In this document: positions 15,277 through 22,504 of the stretch, in pieces | Numbering within the stretch: the first letter of the stretch is position 1 | Layout of the letters: every line of letters starts with the position of its first letter | Program-made: the position numbers and the translations under genes | Assembly (NCBI GenBank): GCA_009840065.1 | Contig: VXON01000071.1 | Location: forward strand, 1 to 24,277 | Direction of reading: 5' to 3' | Source of the DNA: Cenarchaeum sp. SB0662_bin_33 | GTDB taxonomy: Archaea; Thermoproteota; Nitrososphaeria; Nitrososphaerales; Nitrosopumilaceae | DNA length: 24,277 bases | The notes under the pieces: model-generated | Database searches by the model: none | Seen by the model: the letters and a program-made list of their open reading frames with translations, nothing else | Told to the model about the DNA's origin: nothing

Positions 15277-15963
15277 ATGATAACTGATTACTGGAATGAC
15301 AATAATAGAAAGGGTGAACGATTCTCAAACATACTAAAACGCAAAAACCACGATACGTTAACTCCCAGAAAGATAGAGGAGGCACAAAGGACATTGGAGA
15401 TTCCCATAACCCGCTTGGAGGAGATTGATGAAAAACTGCGCATGAAGGAAGAGCAGATATTTGAGCGCATAGTAGCGGCGCAGCGGATACGTAACGAGCA
15501 GTACGCAGAGATGTATGCCAATGAGTTATGCCATGTCCGCAAGATGAAGACCATGGTAACCACGGCAAAGCTCTCCATGGAGCAGGTAAAGCTGCGCCTC
15601 AATACCGTCTCGGAGCTTGGAGATGTGGTGGTAACACTAAGTCCATGCATGTCCATAATACGAGACCTAGGACCCACCATAGCAGGCATGGTACCCGAGG
15701 CATCCAACGCCATGCAGGATCTGTCAGACATAATGGGTGACATGATGAGTGAGTCGCGCATAAAGTCAGAAGAGATGCTTGCCCCCAGCATGCCCCGAAA
15801 CCAAGAGGCCATGGACATAATGGACGAGGCACAATGCACACTGACCCGTCAGGCCCAGGCAGCCATACCGCCCATACCACAGGATCTGCTATCAGAGCCC
15901 AATGTCATGCCAGTCCAAGTAGTCCAACCGGAGCCAACAGAGCGCCAGGGCGAGCTAGCGTAG
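15277..15963 (+). CDS. CdvB paralog (ESCRT-III/Snf7-like) with MIM2-like motif
   Basis: From ATG 15277 the product is 228 aa and has the layout of archaeal ESCRT-III. A basic N-terminus (RKGERFSNILKRK) precedes a long helical hairpin at about 30-115, then shorter helices to about 190. A proline-rich tail contains IPPIPQDLL at 197-205, resembling the MIM2 motif that binds the MIT domain of CdvC/Vps4. There is no C-terminal winged helix of the kind that binds CdvA, so it is a CdvB1/B2-like paralog. The expected role is membrane constriction in cell division or vesicle budding. The frame extends to 15220, but TTTTTTAT at 15243-15250 fits a leaderless start at 15277. The neighbours are not Cdv genes. 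Confidence 0.78.
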   Translation: MITDYWNDNNRKGERFSNILKRKNHDTLTPRKIEEAQRTLEIPITRLEEIDEKLRMKEEQIFERIVAAQRIRNEQYAEMYANELCHVRKMKTMVTTAKLSMEQVKLRLNTVSELGDVVVTLSPCMSIIRDLGPTIAGMVPEASNAMQDLSDIMGDMMSESRIKSEEMLAPSMPRNQEAMDIMDEAQCTLTRQAQAAIPPIPQDLLSEPNVMPVQVVQPEPTERQGELA

Positions 15964-16293
15964 CTAGCCCGATATTTCATTTAGTCTCTTTTTAATGCGA
16001 GATATTGTAGGATAGCTGTATCCGCGCCGCCTATACTCGGATATCATAATTTTCCAATTATCCAGGCGCCATCTAGCCTGCTCGGAGGTTAATGCATGCA
16101 CCTCCGTGTTGATTATTCCCTTACGGCCCACGTTCAGTGTACCTGAATTTTGTCTATGCCATCTGGCCTGAACAAAACCTAGTCCCGACAGTACTATATC
16201 GATTGGCAGCTCATCTAGATACTCCCGCAGCCGTACTATATCATCAGGTGTTGCTGTTGATGGTACTTTTACGCTGATACTCTTCCTTGACAT
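15964..16293 (-). CDS. Small basic protein of unknown function
   Basis: I do not recognise this protein. From ATG 16293 it is 109 aa, soluble and basic. After a short N-terminal strand segment (MSRKSISVKVP) it carries an acidic helix (DDIVRLREYLDELP), a central W/R-rich part, and a C-terminal segment (YPTISRIKKRLNEISG) that could be a helix-turn-helix recognition helix, so nucleic-acid binding is possible. The frame runs 27 codons further upstream, but AATATTA at 16319-16325 places a leaderless start at 16293. Its stop abuts the CdvB stop (TAGCTA). Confidence 0.62.
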   Translation of the reverse strand: MSRKSISVKVPSTATPDDIVRLREYLDELPIDIVLSGLGFVQARWHRQNSGTLNVGRKGIINTEVHALTSEQARWRLDNWKIMISEYRRRGYSYPTISRIKKRLNEISG

Positions 16294-16410
16294 GTATATG
16301 CAAAAGATGAGGCATCTTAATATTATTGCGTGGACTGAAACTGCCAGCTCATAAACACGTAACGTCAATGCCATGTTTTTAGACGTTGTAGTGTATACAG
16401 GATTGACGTT

Positions 16411-16512
16411 TTATATACAGCCATATGCGATTACCACTCTTGTATTGGAGTCTCTCACAACCCCATGCACATAATTTAATCCGTCCTTACTTTCTGCTGT
16501 AAAATATTGCAT
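16411..16512 (-). CDS. Possible 33-residue protein upstream of phnD (uncertain)
   Basis: A divergent ATG frame encodes MQYFTAESKDGLNYVHG... ending VVIAYGCI. Its composition is protein-like, with no obvious membrane helix. The AT box that serves phnD (16542-16549) lies about 33 nt upstream on this strand too. It is too short to trust without conservation and may be the 5' remnant of a lost gene. Confidence 0.3.
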   Translation of the reverse strand: MQYFTAESKDGLNYVHGVVRDSNTRVVIAYGCI

Positions 16513-16541
16513 TATAACAAAAGTGTGTAACTTGTGGTTAG

Positions 16542-16560
16542 TTTAATAATGCATATATTA
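16542..16560 (+). promoter_or_regulatory. phnD TATA box with overlapping AT-rich dyad
   Basis: TTTAATAA at 16542-16549 is centred 28 nt before the phnD ATG, consistent with a leaderless message. TAATA (16544-16548) and TATTA (16556-16560) form an inverted repeat around ATGCATA, a possible regulator site overlapping the TATA box. AT-rich dyads arise easily by chance. Confidence 0.45.
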
Positions 16561-16573
16561 GCTGACACTAATA

Positions 16574-17644
16574 ATGAACAAAAAAATACTACTTGGAATA
16601 GTATTGATGGGTGTCATGATCATGGTCCCAATGGCACAGTCTGCATATGCGATAACAACAATCCCCGACTGGATAAAATTGGTTGCCGGTTCCTGGGCGG
16701 AGGGCGATACTTCTGATGAGGAGTTTGTTGAAGCCATTGAGTATCTGATAGGTACCGAGATTATACATGTCACACCTGTTGCCAATGCCGAATCGCTTAC
16801 AATAGGTTTCATACCTGTTGAGAAGGCCGAGGAGCTTACTCCCAAGGCCGAGGCCCTTCAGGAGTATCTAGAGGATGCACTTGGCATACCAGTAGAGATA
16901 TCAATTCCAACCAACTATGAGACCATAATAGAGGGTCTTCGGTTTGGACATATTGATGCTGCATTTATGGATACAGGTCCCGGCTGGATAGCTCATCAGT
17001 TGTCCGGAGCCGAGGTTGTCATGGCAGAAGTCAAGAGTAATGGTGAGATAGCCTATCAGGCTACAGTCTGGGTACGTGCAGACAACACCGACATCAACTC
17101 GATTGAGGACACATTAGGCAAAAAGGTAGCATTCACCAGTCAGACAGGCTCATCCGGCTTTGTCAGACCGTTTGGATCCTTGGTGGCCAACGGACATGTT
17201 GATGTCAATGGAGATGATGTAATAGCCCTGAATGAGGCAATGACTAGTGCCTTTGAAGCACACACATTCGCGGGTGGCTACTCTGCAGCCCTGGCCCTTT
17301 TGGTATCAGGTGAGGTAGACGTTGCGTTTGGTTCAGACATTGCACCTCAGTTATACCTGACTCCCGAAGAGCAGGGAATAATAAAGGCCGCCACTACCCT
17401 AGGCCCCGTGCCATCACATGTAGTCGTAGTAAGTGATACAATGTCCACAAATACTCAGAATGCACTGGTGAATGCCTTGATTGGTTTGAACTATGATGCA
17501 CATAATGATATTCTACGTGATTTGTATGGAGCTCAGGCCTTGCTGCCCACAACAACTACGTTGCACATTGGCTCATTTGGTGATTATCTAGATGCCCTAC
17601 CAGGTCTGTCCCAGGCCATACTAGACAAGAAAGACTTTAGATGA
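16574..17644 (+). CDS. phnD: Phosphonate/phosphite-type ABC transporter binding protein, module fusion
   Basis: This 356-aa exported protein has a signal peptide at 1-26 (cleavage after AYA). Residues 30-66 are one copy of the thaumarchaeal W/G helical module (IPDWIKLVAGSWAEGD...IGTEIIHV). From about 75 a PhnD-type periplasmic binding domain follows: LTIGFIPVEKAEELTPKAEAL, then the strand-helix with DAAFMDTGPGWIAHQ, GKKVAFTSQTGSSGFVRP and EVDVAFGSDIAP. These are family landmarks around the phosphonate pocket. Related proteins bind phosphonates, phosphite or phosphate; ligand choice cannot be read here. No C-P lyase genes are present. It heads a phnD-phnC-phnE cluster with its own promoter and a T-rich terminator. 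Confidence 0.9.
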   Translation: MNKKILLGIVLMGVMIMVPMAQSAYAITTIPDWIKLVAGSWAEGDTSDEEFVEAIEYLIGTEIIHVTPVANAESLTIGFIPVEKAEELTPKAEALQEYLEDALGIPVEISIPTNYETIIEGLRFGHIDAAFMDTGPGWIAHQLSGAEVVMAEVKSNGEIAYQATVWVRADNTDINSIEDTLGKKVAFTSQTGSSGFVRPFGSLVANGHVDVNGDDVIALNEAMTSAFEAHTFAGGYSAALALLVSGEVDVAFGSDIAPQLYLTPEEQGIIKAATTLGPVPSHVVVVSDTMSTNTQNALVNALIGLNYDAHNDILRDLYGAQALLPTTTTLHIGSFGDYLDALPGLSQAILDKKDFR

Positions 17645-17650
17645 ATACCT

Positions 17651-17666
17651 GTTTTTGTTTTTATTT
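17651..17666 (+). terminator. T-tract terminator after phnD
   Basis: GTTTTTGTTTTTATTT lies a few bases past the phnD stop, an archaeal-type T-run terminator. It would partly uncouple phnD from phnCE, allowing more binding protein than transporter to be made. Confidence 0.5.
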
Positions 17667-17742
17667 CGATATGGTGGTGCTAGAACCAGAATGCATGAGG
17701 CAGCGGGTCTTCTGCGCGACCCAGAAATCACGATATAACATA

Positions 17743-17750
17743 GTTATAAT
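17743..17750 (+). promoter_or_regulatory. phnC TATA box
   Basis: GTTATAAT at 17743-17750 is centred about 28 nt before the phnC ATG, giving phnCE its own leaderless promoter separate from phnD. Confidence 0.5.
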
Positions 17751-17774
17751 AGATAAGCCATACAGGGATCAATT

Positions 17775-18545
17775 ATGAGTTCTGCGGATACGCCGTCGAT
17801 TGTACGAATGAGTGGTGTCTGGGCATCATACAAGAAAAAAACCACTACACTACAAAATATAGACATGGAGATAAAGGTTGGAGACTCCCACGCAATAGTA
17901 GGTCCATCGGGGGCCGGCAAATCCACGCTGCTAAAACTTATAAATGGAACCATGATGCCCAGTCGGGGCACCATACTGGTTGACAATCACAGGCCGGATC
18001 AGCGCGACAGTGTATTTCGATCCAAAATGGCTAGGATAGGATACATACCCCAATCGCTGGGGCTGGTACGAAACTCTACGGTTCTAGATAATGTTATGAT
18101 GGGCGCCCTATCAAGGCTGGGCGGCCTACAGTCACTGCTCAAGAGGTATCCGGACAGCGAGGTGGATGCTGGCCACAAGGTACTGGAGCAGGTGGGCCTC
18201 TCTGACAAGGTCGACCGCAATGTGTATACCCTGAGTGGGGGGGAGCGGCGGCGGGTAGCCATAGCTAGGGCATTTATGCAGAGACCAAAGATACTACTGG
18301 CCGATGAGATGATCTCAGAGTTGGACACAACAACCTCCCGAATCATGATGAACATGGTAAGGGATGAGCAGAAGAGAACCGAGCTAACCGTCATCATGAT
18401 ACATCACGACATAGAGCTGGCAACCGAGTTTGCCAATACGATTAGTCTGATCAAAGGCGGCCAGAAAGTGCTGGAGTTGGGCAACAGCAAGAATACAATA
18501 ACAAATTTCAGTATAGGAGAGTCCGTTCAGTCAGGCAATGCATAA
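17775..18545 (+). CDS. phnC: Phosphonate-type ABC transporter ATPase
   Basis: This 256-aa cytoplasmic ATPase energises the importer. Walker A GPSGAGKST is at 43-51, the Q-loop Gln93 in GYIPQS, the ABC signature LSGGE at 153-157, Walker B ILLADE at 173-178 and the switch His211 in MIHHD. The residue after the Walker B glutamate is Met where Pro is usual (LLADEMIS); this should not affect catalysis. Length and order match PhnC. The ATG is preceded by its own TATA box, and its stop overlaps the phnE start in TAATG. Confidence 0.92.
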   Translation: MSSADTPSIVRMSGVWASYKKKTTTLQNIDMEIKVGDSHAIVGPSGAGKSTLLKLINGTMMPSRGTILVDNHRPDQRDSVFRSKMARIGYIPQSLGLVRNSTVLDNVMMGALSRLGGLQSLLKRYPDSEVDAGHKVLEQVGLSDKVDRNVYTLSGGERRRVAIARAFMQRPKILLADEMISELDTTTSRIMMNMVRDEQKRTELTVIMIHHDIELATEFANTISLIKGGQKVLELGNSKNTITNFSIGESVQSGNA

Positions 18546-19342
18546 TGACCCCAAAGAACAATATTGTAATCGGCATAGTGGGGGCGCTCATAGTAGTGGC
18601 ATCATGGAATGTAGGCGCCGACCCAGCAGAGTTTGTTGATGGCATACCAAATCTAGGCATTGTGATGGAGGAGGTAGTAGAGGAGATATCTGATGTGGAT
18701 GAGCGCATGATAGACAGGGCACTGTGGTCCATGCTGGAGACAATACAGATGGCGTTTGTTGGTACCTTTGTAGGATATGCCCTAGCATTTCCCATGAGTC
18801 TGCTGGCATCAAGAAACCTGGCCTCCAAGTGGGTGTATGTTCCCATAAGGATCGTGCTGGCAGGAATACGCACGTTTCCATCCATACTGTGGGCAATACT
18901 CTTTGTAATAATGGTAGGGCCCGGACCATTTGCAGGTATACTGGCCATAACCATGTATACGCTGGGCTTTGTAGCAAAACTACAGTATGAATCCATGGAG
19001 ACTGTGGATGCAGACCCCATGGATGCAGCCAGCGCAATAGGCATGAGCAAGCTGCAGCTTATACGGCATGTTGTAATGCCCGAGTCGGCATCACACCTCT
19101 TTAGCCATCTACTGTACATGTTCGATTACAATGTACGCCAGACCAGCATACTGGGCCTTGTGGGGGCCGGAGGCATAGGATTCTACATAATAACACACAT
19201 CAAATTCTTTCAGTACGGCAAGGCGGCCTTCTTTATGCTGGTCGTATTGCTGACGGTACTGGCAGTCGACCTGATAAGCGTCAAGCTCAGAGACAGATAT
19301 GTGGTAAAGTCACAACGGGGAGTAGTTGACGCTGCCCACTAG
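18545..19342 (+). CDS. phnE: Phosphonate-type ABC transporter permease
   Basis: This 265-aa membrane protein is the channel subunit, with about six helices. The first helix (IVIGIVGALIVVASWNVG) is followed by an external loop, and the core helices begin near residue 60. The EAA-type coupling loop DPMDAASAIGMSKLQLIRHVVMP (about 157-179) docks on the ATPase. The downstream RQTSILGLVGAGGIG is typical of the PhnE/MetI class. It is translationally coupled to phnC (TAATG). A single permease gene implies a homodimer. It converges on purP with a five-base gap. Confidence 0.92.
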   Translation: MTPKNNIVIGIVGALIVVASWNVGADPAEFVDGIPNLGIVMEEVVEEISDVDERMIDRALWSMLETIQMAFVGTFVGYALAFPMSLLASRNLASKWVYVPIRIVLAGIRTFPSILWAILFVIMVGPGPFAGILAITMYTLGFVAKLQYESMETVDADPMDAASAIGMSKLQLIRHVVMPESASHLFSHLLYMFDYNVRQTSILGLVGAGGIGFYIITHIKFFQYGKAAFFMLVVLLTVLAVDLISVKLRDRYVVKSQRGVVDAAH

Positions 19343-19347
19343 AATGA

Positions 19348-20364
19348 TTATGTGGTGATGATATCTAGTCTGCCGGCCTCTGCGGCGCTGTTTATCTCCC
19401 GGCCAATACGCCTACCCATGCTAATGGACTCGTTGAACAATAGGTCATAGTATGGCGAGCCGTTCATGTATATGTTGGTGCCCGCCACTATCCGTGCAGA
19501 GAACTCAAAAGCGCTGAACCGGGCATCGGCATCATATACACCTTCTATGCAGAATGGTCCGTTCATACCCGGACTTGCCAGTCTCCTGGCGGCATCCACA
19601 AATCTCTCGGCCATCTTGTATGCCTCATCTAGCAGTGACTCCCGGAGAACAAGGGGGCTGTTCCCTATGACGTTGAAGGAGGGCGTATTGGAGATGACTT
19701 GGTTTGATGCCGGTATGCGGGATATGCCCTCTATATCGGATTCGTGACGCTGGTCGCACCCAAAGAACTCTACCTCATCACGTATCGGAGAGTAAAAGAA
19801 CTGTAGGTATGCCAAAACTCCGGATATGTACCTTTGTATGTACAGGGGCTCGCTTGCCGATAGCACCCCATCTGCTATAAGAGACTGCCGGCGCGTATGA
19901 TACTCTTGTGTGTTTGATGCCATAAAGTAGCCCTTGCCACCGGCTGCGCCCTGCCGCTTTACAATCACCATGTCGTCTATGTCGTCCGGAGAATTTACGG
20001 TGTCCGGAACGGGCAGGTCCGCCTCCCTCATCATCTGCTCCTTGAGGTCACGGTCAGACTCCCACTTCAGTATGTATTTATTTCCAAACATTGGTACTTT
20101 GATACCCTCTATATCCTCACTGCCCAGCTGGGATATCAACGTGCCGTGTGGTATCAGTATGGTGTTCTGTATCTCAGAGGCGCACGGTTCGTTTAGTATA
20201 TCGGCAAAGGAGTCCACCGGTACTATTTTGTCTATGAATGAAAATCTGCGATACAGGCTCATTCGTCGCTTCTCACACACCAACAGTGTGTTGAGCCCCT
20301 CATCCTTCGCGCCCTTTAAGAGTTGCATTGCGCAGTGGGAACCCAAGGTAGATACGGTAACCAT
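19348..20364 (-). CDS. purP: FAICAR synthetase, formate-dependent (PurP)
   Basis: This 338-aa ATP-grasp enzyme makes FAICAR from AICAR, formate and ATP, the archaeal replacement for the folate-dependent PurH transformylase step. The N-terminus VSTLGSHCAMQLLKGAKDEG is the PurP N-terminal domain with its substrate loop. VKRQGAAGGKGYFMA near residue 135-150 is the ATP-grasp lysine and glycine loop. CIEGVYDADARFSAFEFSARIVAGTN near 265-290 carries the metal-binding acidic residues. Its length matches PurP. It is the third gene after two small minus-strand genes, 28 nt downstream of the last, and probably co-transcribed. Confidence 0.92.
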   Translation of the reverse strand: MVTVSTLGSHCAMQLLKGAKDEGLNTLLVCEKRRMSLYRRFSFIDKIVPVDSFADILNEPCASEIQNTILIPHGTLISQLGSEDIEGIKVPMFGNKYILKWESDRDLKEQMMREADLPVPDTVNSPDDIDDMVIVKRQGAAGGKGYFMASNTQEYHTRRQSLIADGVLSASEPLYIQRYISGVLAYLQFFYSPIRDEVEFFGCDQRHESDIEGISRIPASNQVISNTPSFNVIGNSPLVLRESLLDEAYKMAERFVDAARRLASPGMNGPFCIEGVYDADARFSAFEFSARIVAGTNIYMNGSPYYDLLFNESISMGRRIGREINSAAEAGRLDIITT

Positions 20365-20392
20365 TATCGTTCTGTATTTTGTAATGGGCCTT

Positions 20393-20596
20393 TTATGAAC
20401 CGTTGGTTAGGGCCGTGTACGCATCATCTATAATATCCACAGAGATCAGATGGTGAATACTCTCTGGCGTGTGGTCTAGTACGAACTTGTGTGGTGTTAC
20501 ATTGGGGGATATTGTACCCTCACTATGTTTTATGGCATAGATGGCTAATGCATTGGATACGACAACTAGTACTCTCTCACGCTGAGTTAGTGCCAT
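20393..20596 (-). CDS. Small soluble protein upstream of purP
   Basis: I do not recognise this 67-aa protein (MALTQRERVLVVVSNALAIYAIKHSEG...). It looks like a compact alpha-helical cytoplasmic protein. Its start overlaps the end of the upstream membrane-protein gene by 10 nt, and purP begins 28 nt downstream, so the three form an apparent operon. The spacing supports it being real. Confidence 0.6.
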   Translation of the reverse strand: MALTQRERVLVVVSNALAIYAIKHSEGTISPNVTPHKFVLDHTPESIHHLISVDIIDDAYTALTNGS

Positions 20597-20781
20597 GATA
20601 CAGGCATGTCTATAGGCTGTAATGTATTATATGAAATTGGTAGTACCGCATAATCTGTGTTGTGGTGCGCCTTTGCATCATAATCATCGTAATTATGCGT
20701 GTAATCATCCCAGTAGGCATACCCCACCCAGGCTCCCACCAGCACTATGGTGGCTATTACCAACGCCTCCAAGACTACCAT
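20587..20781 (-). CDS. Small single-pass membrane protein, His/Asp/Tyr-rich tail
   Basis: From ATG 20781 the product is 64 aa: a hydrophobic helix (about 3-22, MVVLEALVIATIVLVGAWVG) then a tail rich in Tyr, Asp and His (YWDDYTHNYDDYDAKAHH...). Such a tail could bind metal, but that is only a suggestion. The frame continues to a TTG at 20796; ATG 20781 is preferred because TTATTATT at 20804-20811 (minus) is about 27 nt upstream. It opens the operon ending in purP. Confidence 0.52.
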   Translation of the reverse strand: MVVLEALVIATIVLVGAWVGYAYWDDYTHNYDDYDAKAHHNTDYAVLPISYNTLQPIDMPVSWH

Positions 20782-20796
20782 TACTAATAGCGTCAA

Positions 20797-21049
20797 CTGA
20801 CCAAATAATAATTAAACTGATTACGTGGTCCATTTGAGAACAGTCTAGATTATTTTTATACTGCCGGTCCCGTTGGGCTCAAATATATCTGCGAAGCAGT
20901 ACTTCACCCATGTATAATTTTTTTGTTTGATATAATTAGCCTGCTAGCTGGCGCACCATTCTGCCACCACTATACAGCAAGTGTATGATATGGGCACGGC
21001 GCCCAACTATACGTAACGCATTTAAATACAAAAATCGGGATTTCAAGTC
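20797..21049. other. Intergenic region with divergent promoters
   Basis: This AT-rich gap carries the minus-strand box near 20804-20811 and a plus-strand TTTAAATA at 21020-21027, about 26 nt before ATG 21050. T7 at 20927-20933 could end a transcript. No small gene or RNA is convincing here. Confidence 0.4.
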
Positions 21050-21601
21050 ATGGAATATATGACAAAGTATCCAAAGACGGTATCCATGGTTGATGGTGTA
21101 CGCCGGCGCATTGGAATTGATGCTCAGGAAGGACTTGAACAGTTGCATGTAGTGGTGCAGAATAGTTTTGAGGAGTTGAGCCGCATATTCTCCAAGGAGG
21201 GTTTTACCCGGGTGAAGTTTGAGCACAAGCAGCCCAACCAGCTGGGGAGGGGCTTTAACCTGAAACTAAAGAAGCCCTGGGAGCTGCATGTGCGCATGGT
21301 GCAGATGAAGGAGGGCCTCATCGGCATACATGCAGAGGTCGAAGTCTCAAGAGACTATCTTCAACATCTATTCAGTCAGAGGACGCCTGTCATATACGAG
21401 ATACAAGATATGCTAAACAGGTACAATATCGACCACAGGGTCTGGAACAACAGTATAAAGAGATACGTGCGCTCCATATATGATGATTACAAGGTAAGAC
21501 TATCCACGCCCAGCATACCCGTGCTGGCATGGAAGCCCATGTTGTTTGTCATAGGCACAACAGGCATATTCTACCTGTGGAAGTATGTGCATACACTCTA
21601 A
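21050..21601 (+). CDS. Tail-anchored protein of unknown function
   Basis: I do not recognise this 183-aa protein. Residues 1-155 are soluble and basic, with an alpha/beta pattern (helix near 25-48, then strands such as GFTRVKFEHKQ and GLIGIHAEVEVSRDYL). Residues about 160-178 (WKPMLFVIGTTGIFYLWKY) form one C-terminal membrane helix with a five-residue tail, so it should be tail-anchored with its bulk in the cytoplasm. There is no signal peptide. A TATA box at 21020-21027 supports the start. It meets the convergent neighbour through a shared CTAA. Confidence 0.7.
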   Translation: MEYMTKYPKTVSMVDGVRRRIGIDAQEGLEQLHVVVQNSFEELSRIFSKEGFTRVKFEHKQPNQLGRGFNLKLKKPWELHVRMVQMKEGLIGIHAEVEVSRDYLQHLFSQRTPVIYEIQDMLNRYNIDHRVWNNSIKRYVRSIYDDYKVRLSTPSIPVLAWKPMLFVIGTTGIFYLWKYVHTL

Positions 21602-21918
21602 ACGCCCAATGTCTCGGCCTTTGTCAGTTCCAGATACACCTTGTCGCCCACCGAGAGTCCCATATCACGGTACTCACGCATATCCATCTTTATCTGAGTC
21701 AGTCCCGTAGGGTTGCCCATGCCGGCAAACATCTTGTTTATGTCTTTGAGCATGTCATTCATGTTGGTAAACTCCATCATCTTGGGCTGCTGCCCAAAGG
21801 GCGACATGGGTGAGATATTACCCTCATTTACATCCTTGAGTGAGGATAAGGAGACTACTACGTAGGGGGCGCCATCAGGGGCTGCATCTATGCTCTTTAC
21901 AACAAACTCCTTCTTCAT
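21598..21918 (-). CDS. Small protein of unknown function
   Basis: This 106-aa soluble protein is not recognised. Beta strands at both ends (KKEFVVKSIDAA..., PYVVVSLSSL, LSVGDKVYLELTKAE) flank a methionine-rich middle (SPMSPFGQQPKMMEF..., MFAGMGNPTG), a pattern seen in small OB-like or barrel proteins with a flexible loop. It is divergent from the 174-aa gene and apparently shares its TATA box. Confidence 0.68.
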   Translation of the reverse strand: MKKEFVVKSIDAAPDGAPYVVVSLSSLKDVNEGNISPMSPFGQQPKMMEFTNMNDMLKDINKMFAGMGNPTGLTQIKMDMREYRDMGLSVGDKVYLELTKAETLGV

Positions 21919-21940
21919 GACACTCTAATTGTAATCTGCA

Positions 21941-21948
21941 ATATATAT
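21941..21948. promoter_or_regulatory. Symmetric TATA box shared by two divergent genes
   Basis: ATATATAT, its own reverse complement, is centred at 21944.5. The plus-strand ATG at 21971 and the minus-strand ATG at 21918 are each 26.5 nt from that centre. The spacing fits leaderless initiation in both directions from one box. Confidence 0.6.
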
Positions 21949-21970
21949 TTGGCACTGATATTATACTGTA

Positions 21971-22495
21971 ATGGTACAGGCAGTATTTCGATACTATGGT
22001 ATATCTCCCTGGGAGGTTGAGGTCTTGTATGGCTATTTTAGATCTCATTTTGATGTCGTACAGGATGAGATAGAGCCCGATGATGTCGACTTTGTCAGCA
22101 AACTGTCGCTCCACATACCGGTGGCATTCAGTGAGGAGTTCTTTGCATGGTTCGACTTTAGGCGCTGGGAGAAGGTAAAGTCGCTTTTCAAGGAGATAAA
22201 GAGGAGGCGGGGTTCAGGCAATGCACTAAAGATTAACCTGATATTTATCGGGGAGCCCTCTATCACCTTTACCATGGACTCGGAAGACAGGCAGTGGTTT
22301 GACAACTCTGTGGAAAAGATGGATTTTGTGCTGGAGCTGCTTCCATATCATCTAGACAGGGAGAAGATTCCACCCGGCACCACCAACATATCGTATCGCT
22401 TTGACTCAAGAACCATCAGATGGCGGCTGCACAGGGCCATTGCCGATAAAGAGTATATGTTCCGGGGAGATGGCTGGGCGCCCATCGAAGAGTGA
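21971..22495 (+). CDS. Protein of unknown function, operon with nob1
   Basis: I do not recognise this 174-aa protein. It is soluble, rich in aromatic and charged residues (GISPWEVEVLYGYFRSHFD, FSEEFFAWFDFRRWEKVK) and mixed alpha/beta, with no membrane or metal motif. The gene ends directly in front of nob1 (TGA then GTG), so the two are probably one transcript. A link to rRNA processing is possible from context only. The start is fixed by the shared TATA box. Confidence 0.7.
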   Translation: MVQAVFRYYGISPWEVEVLYGYFRSHFDVVQDEIEPDDVDFVSKLSLHIPVAFSEEFFAWFDFRRWEKVKSLFKEIKRRRGSGNALKINLIFIGEPSITFTMDSEDRQWFDNSVEKMDFVLELLPYHLDREKIPPGTTNISYRFDSRTIRWRLHRAIADKEYMFRGDGWAPIEE

Positions 22496-22504
22496 GTGAC
22501 ATTC

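Noticed and set aside
20936..21226. Minus-strand 96-codon frame across the 5' end of the tail-anchored protein gene
   Set aside because: Most of it is antisense to a better supported gene with a promoter; the remainder shows no motif.
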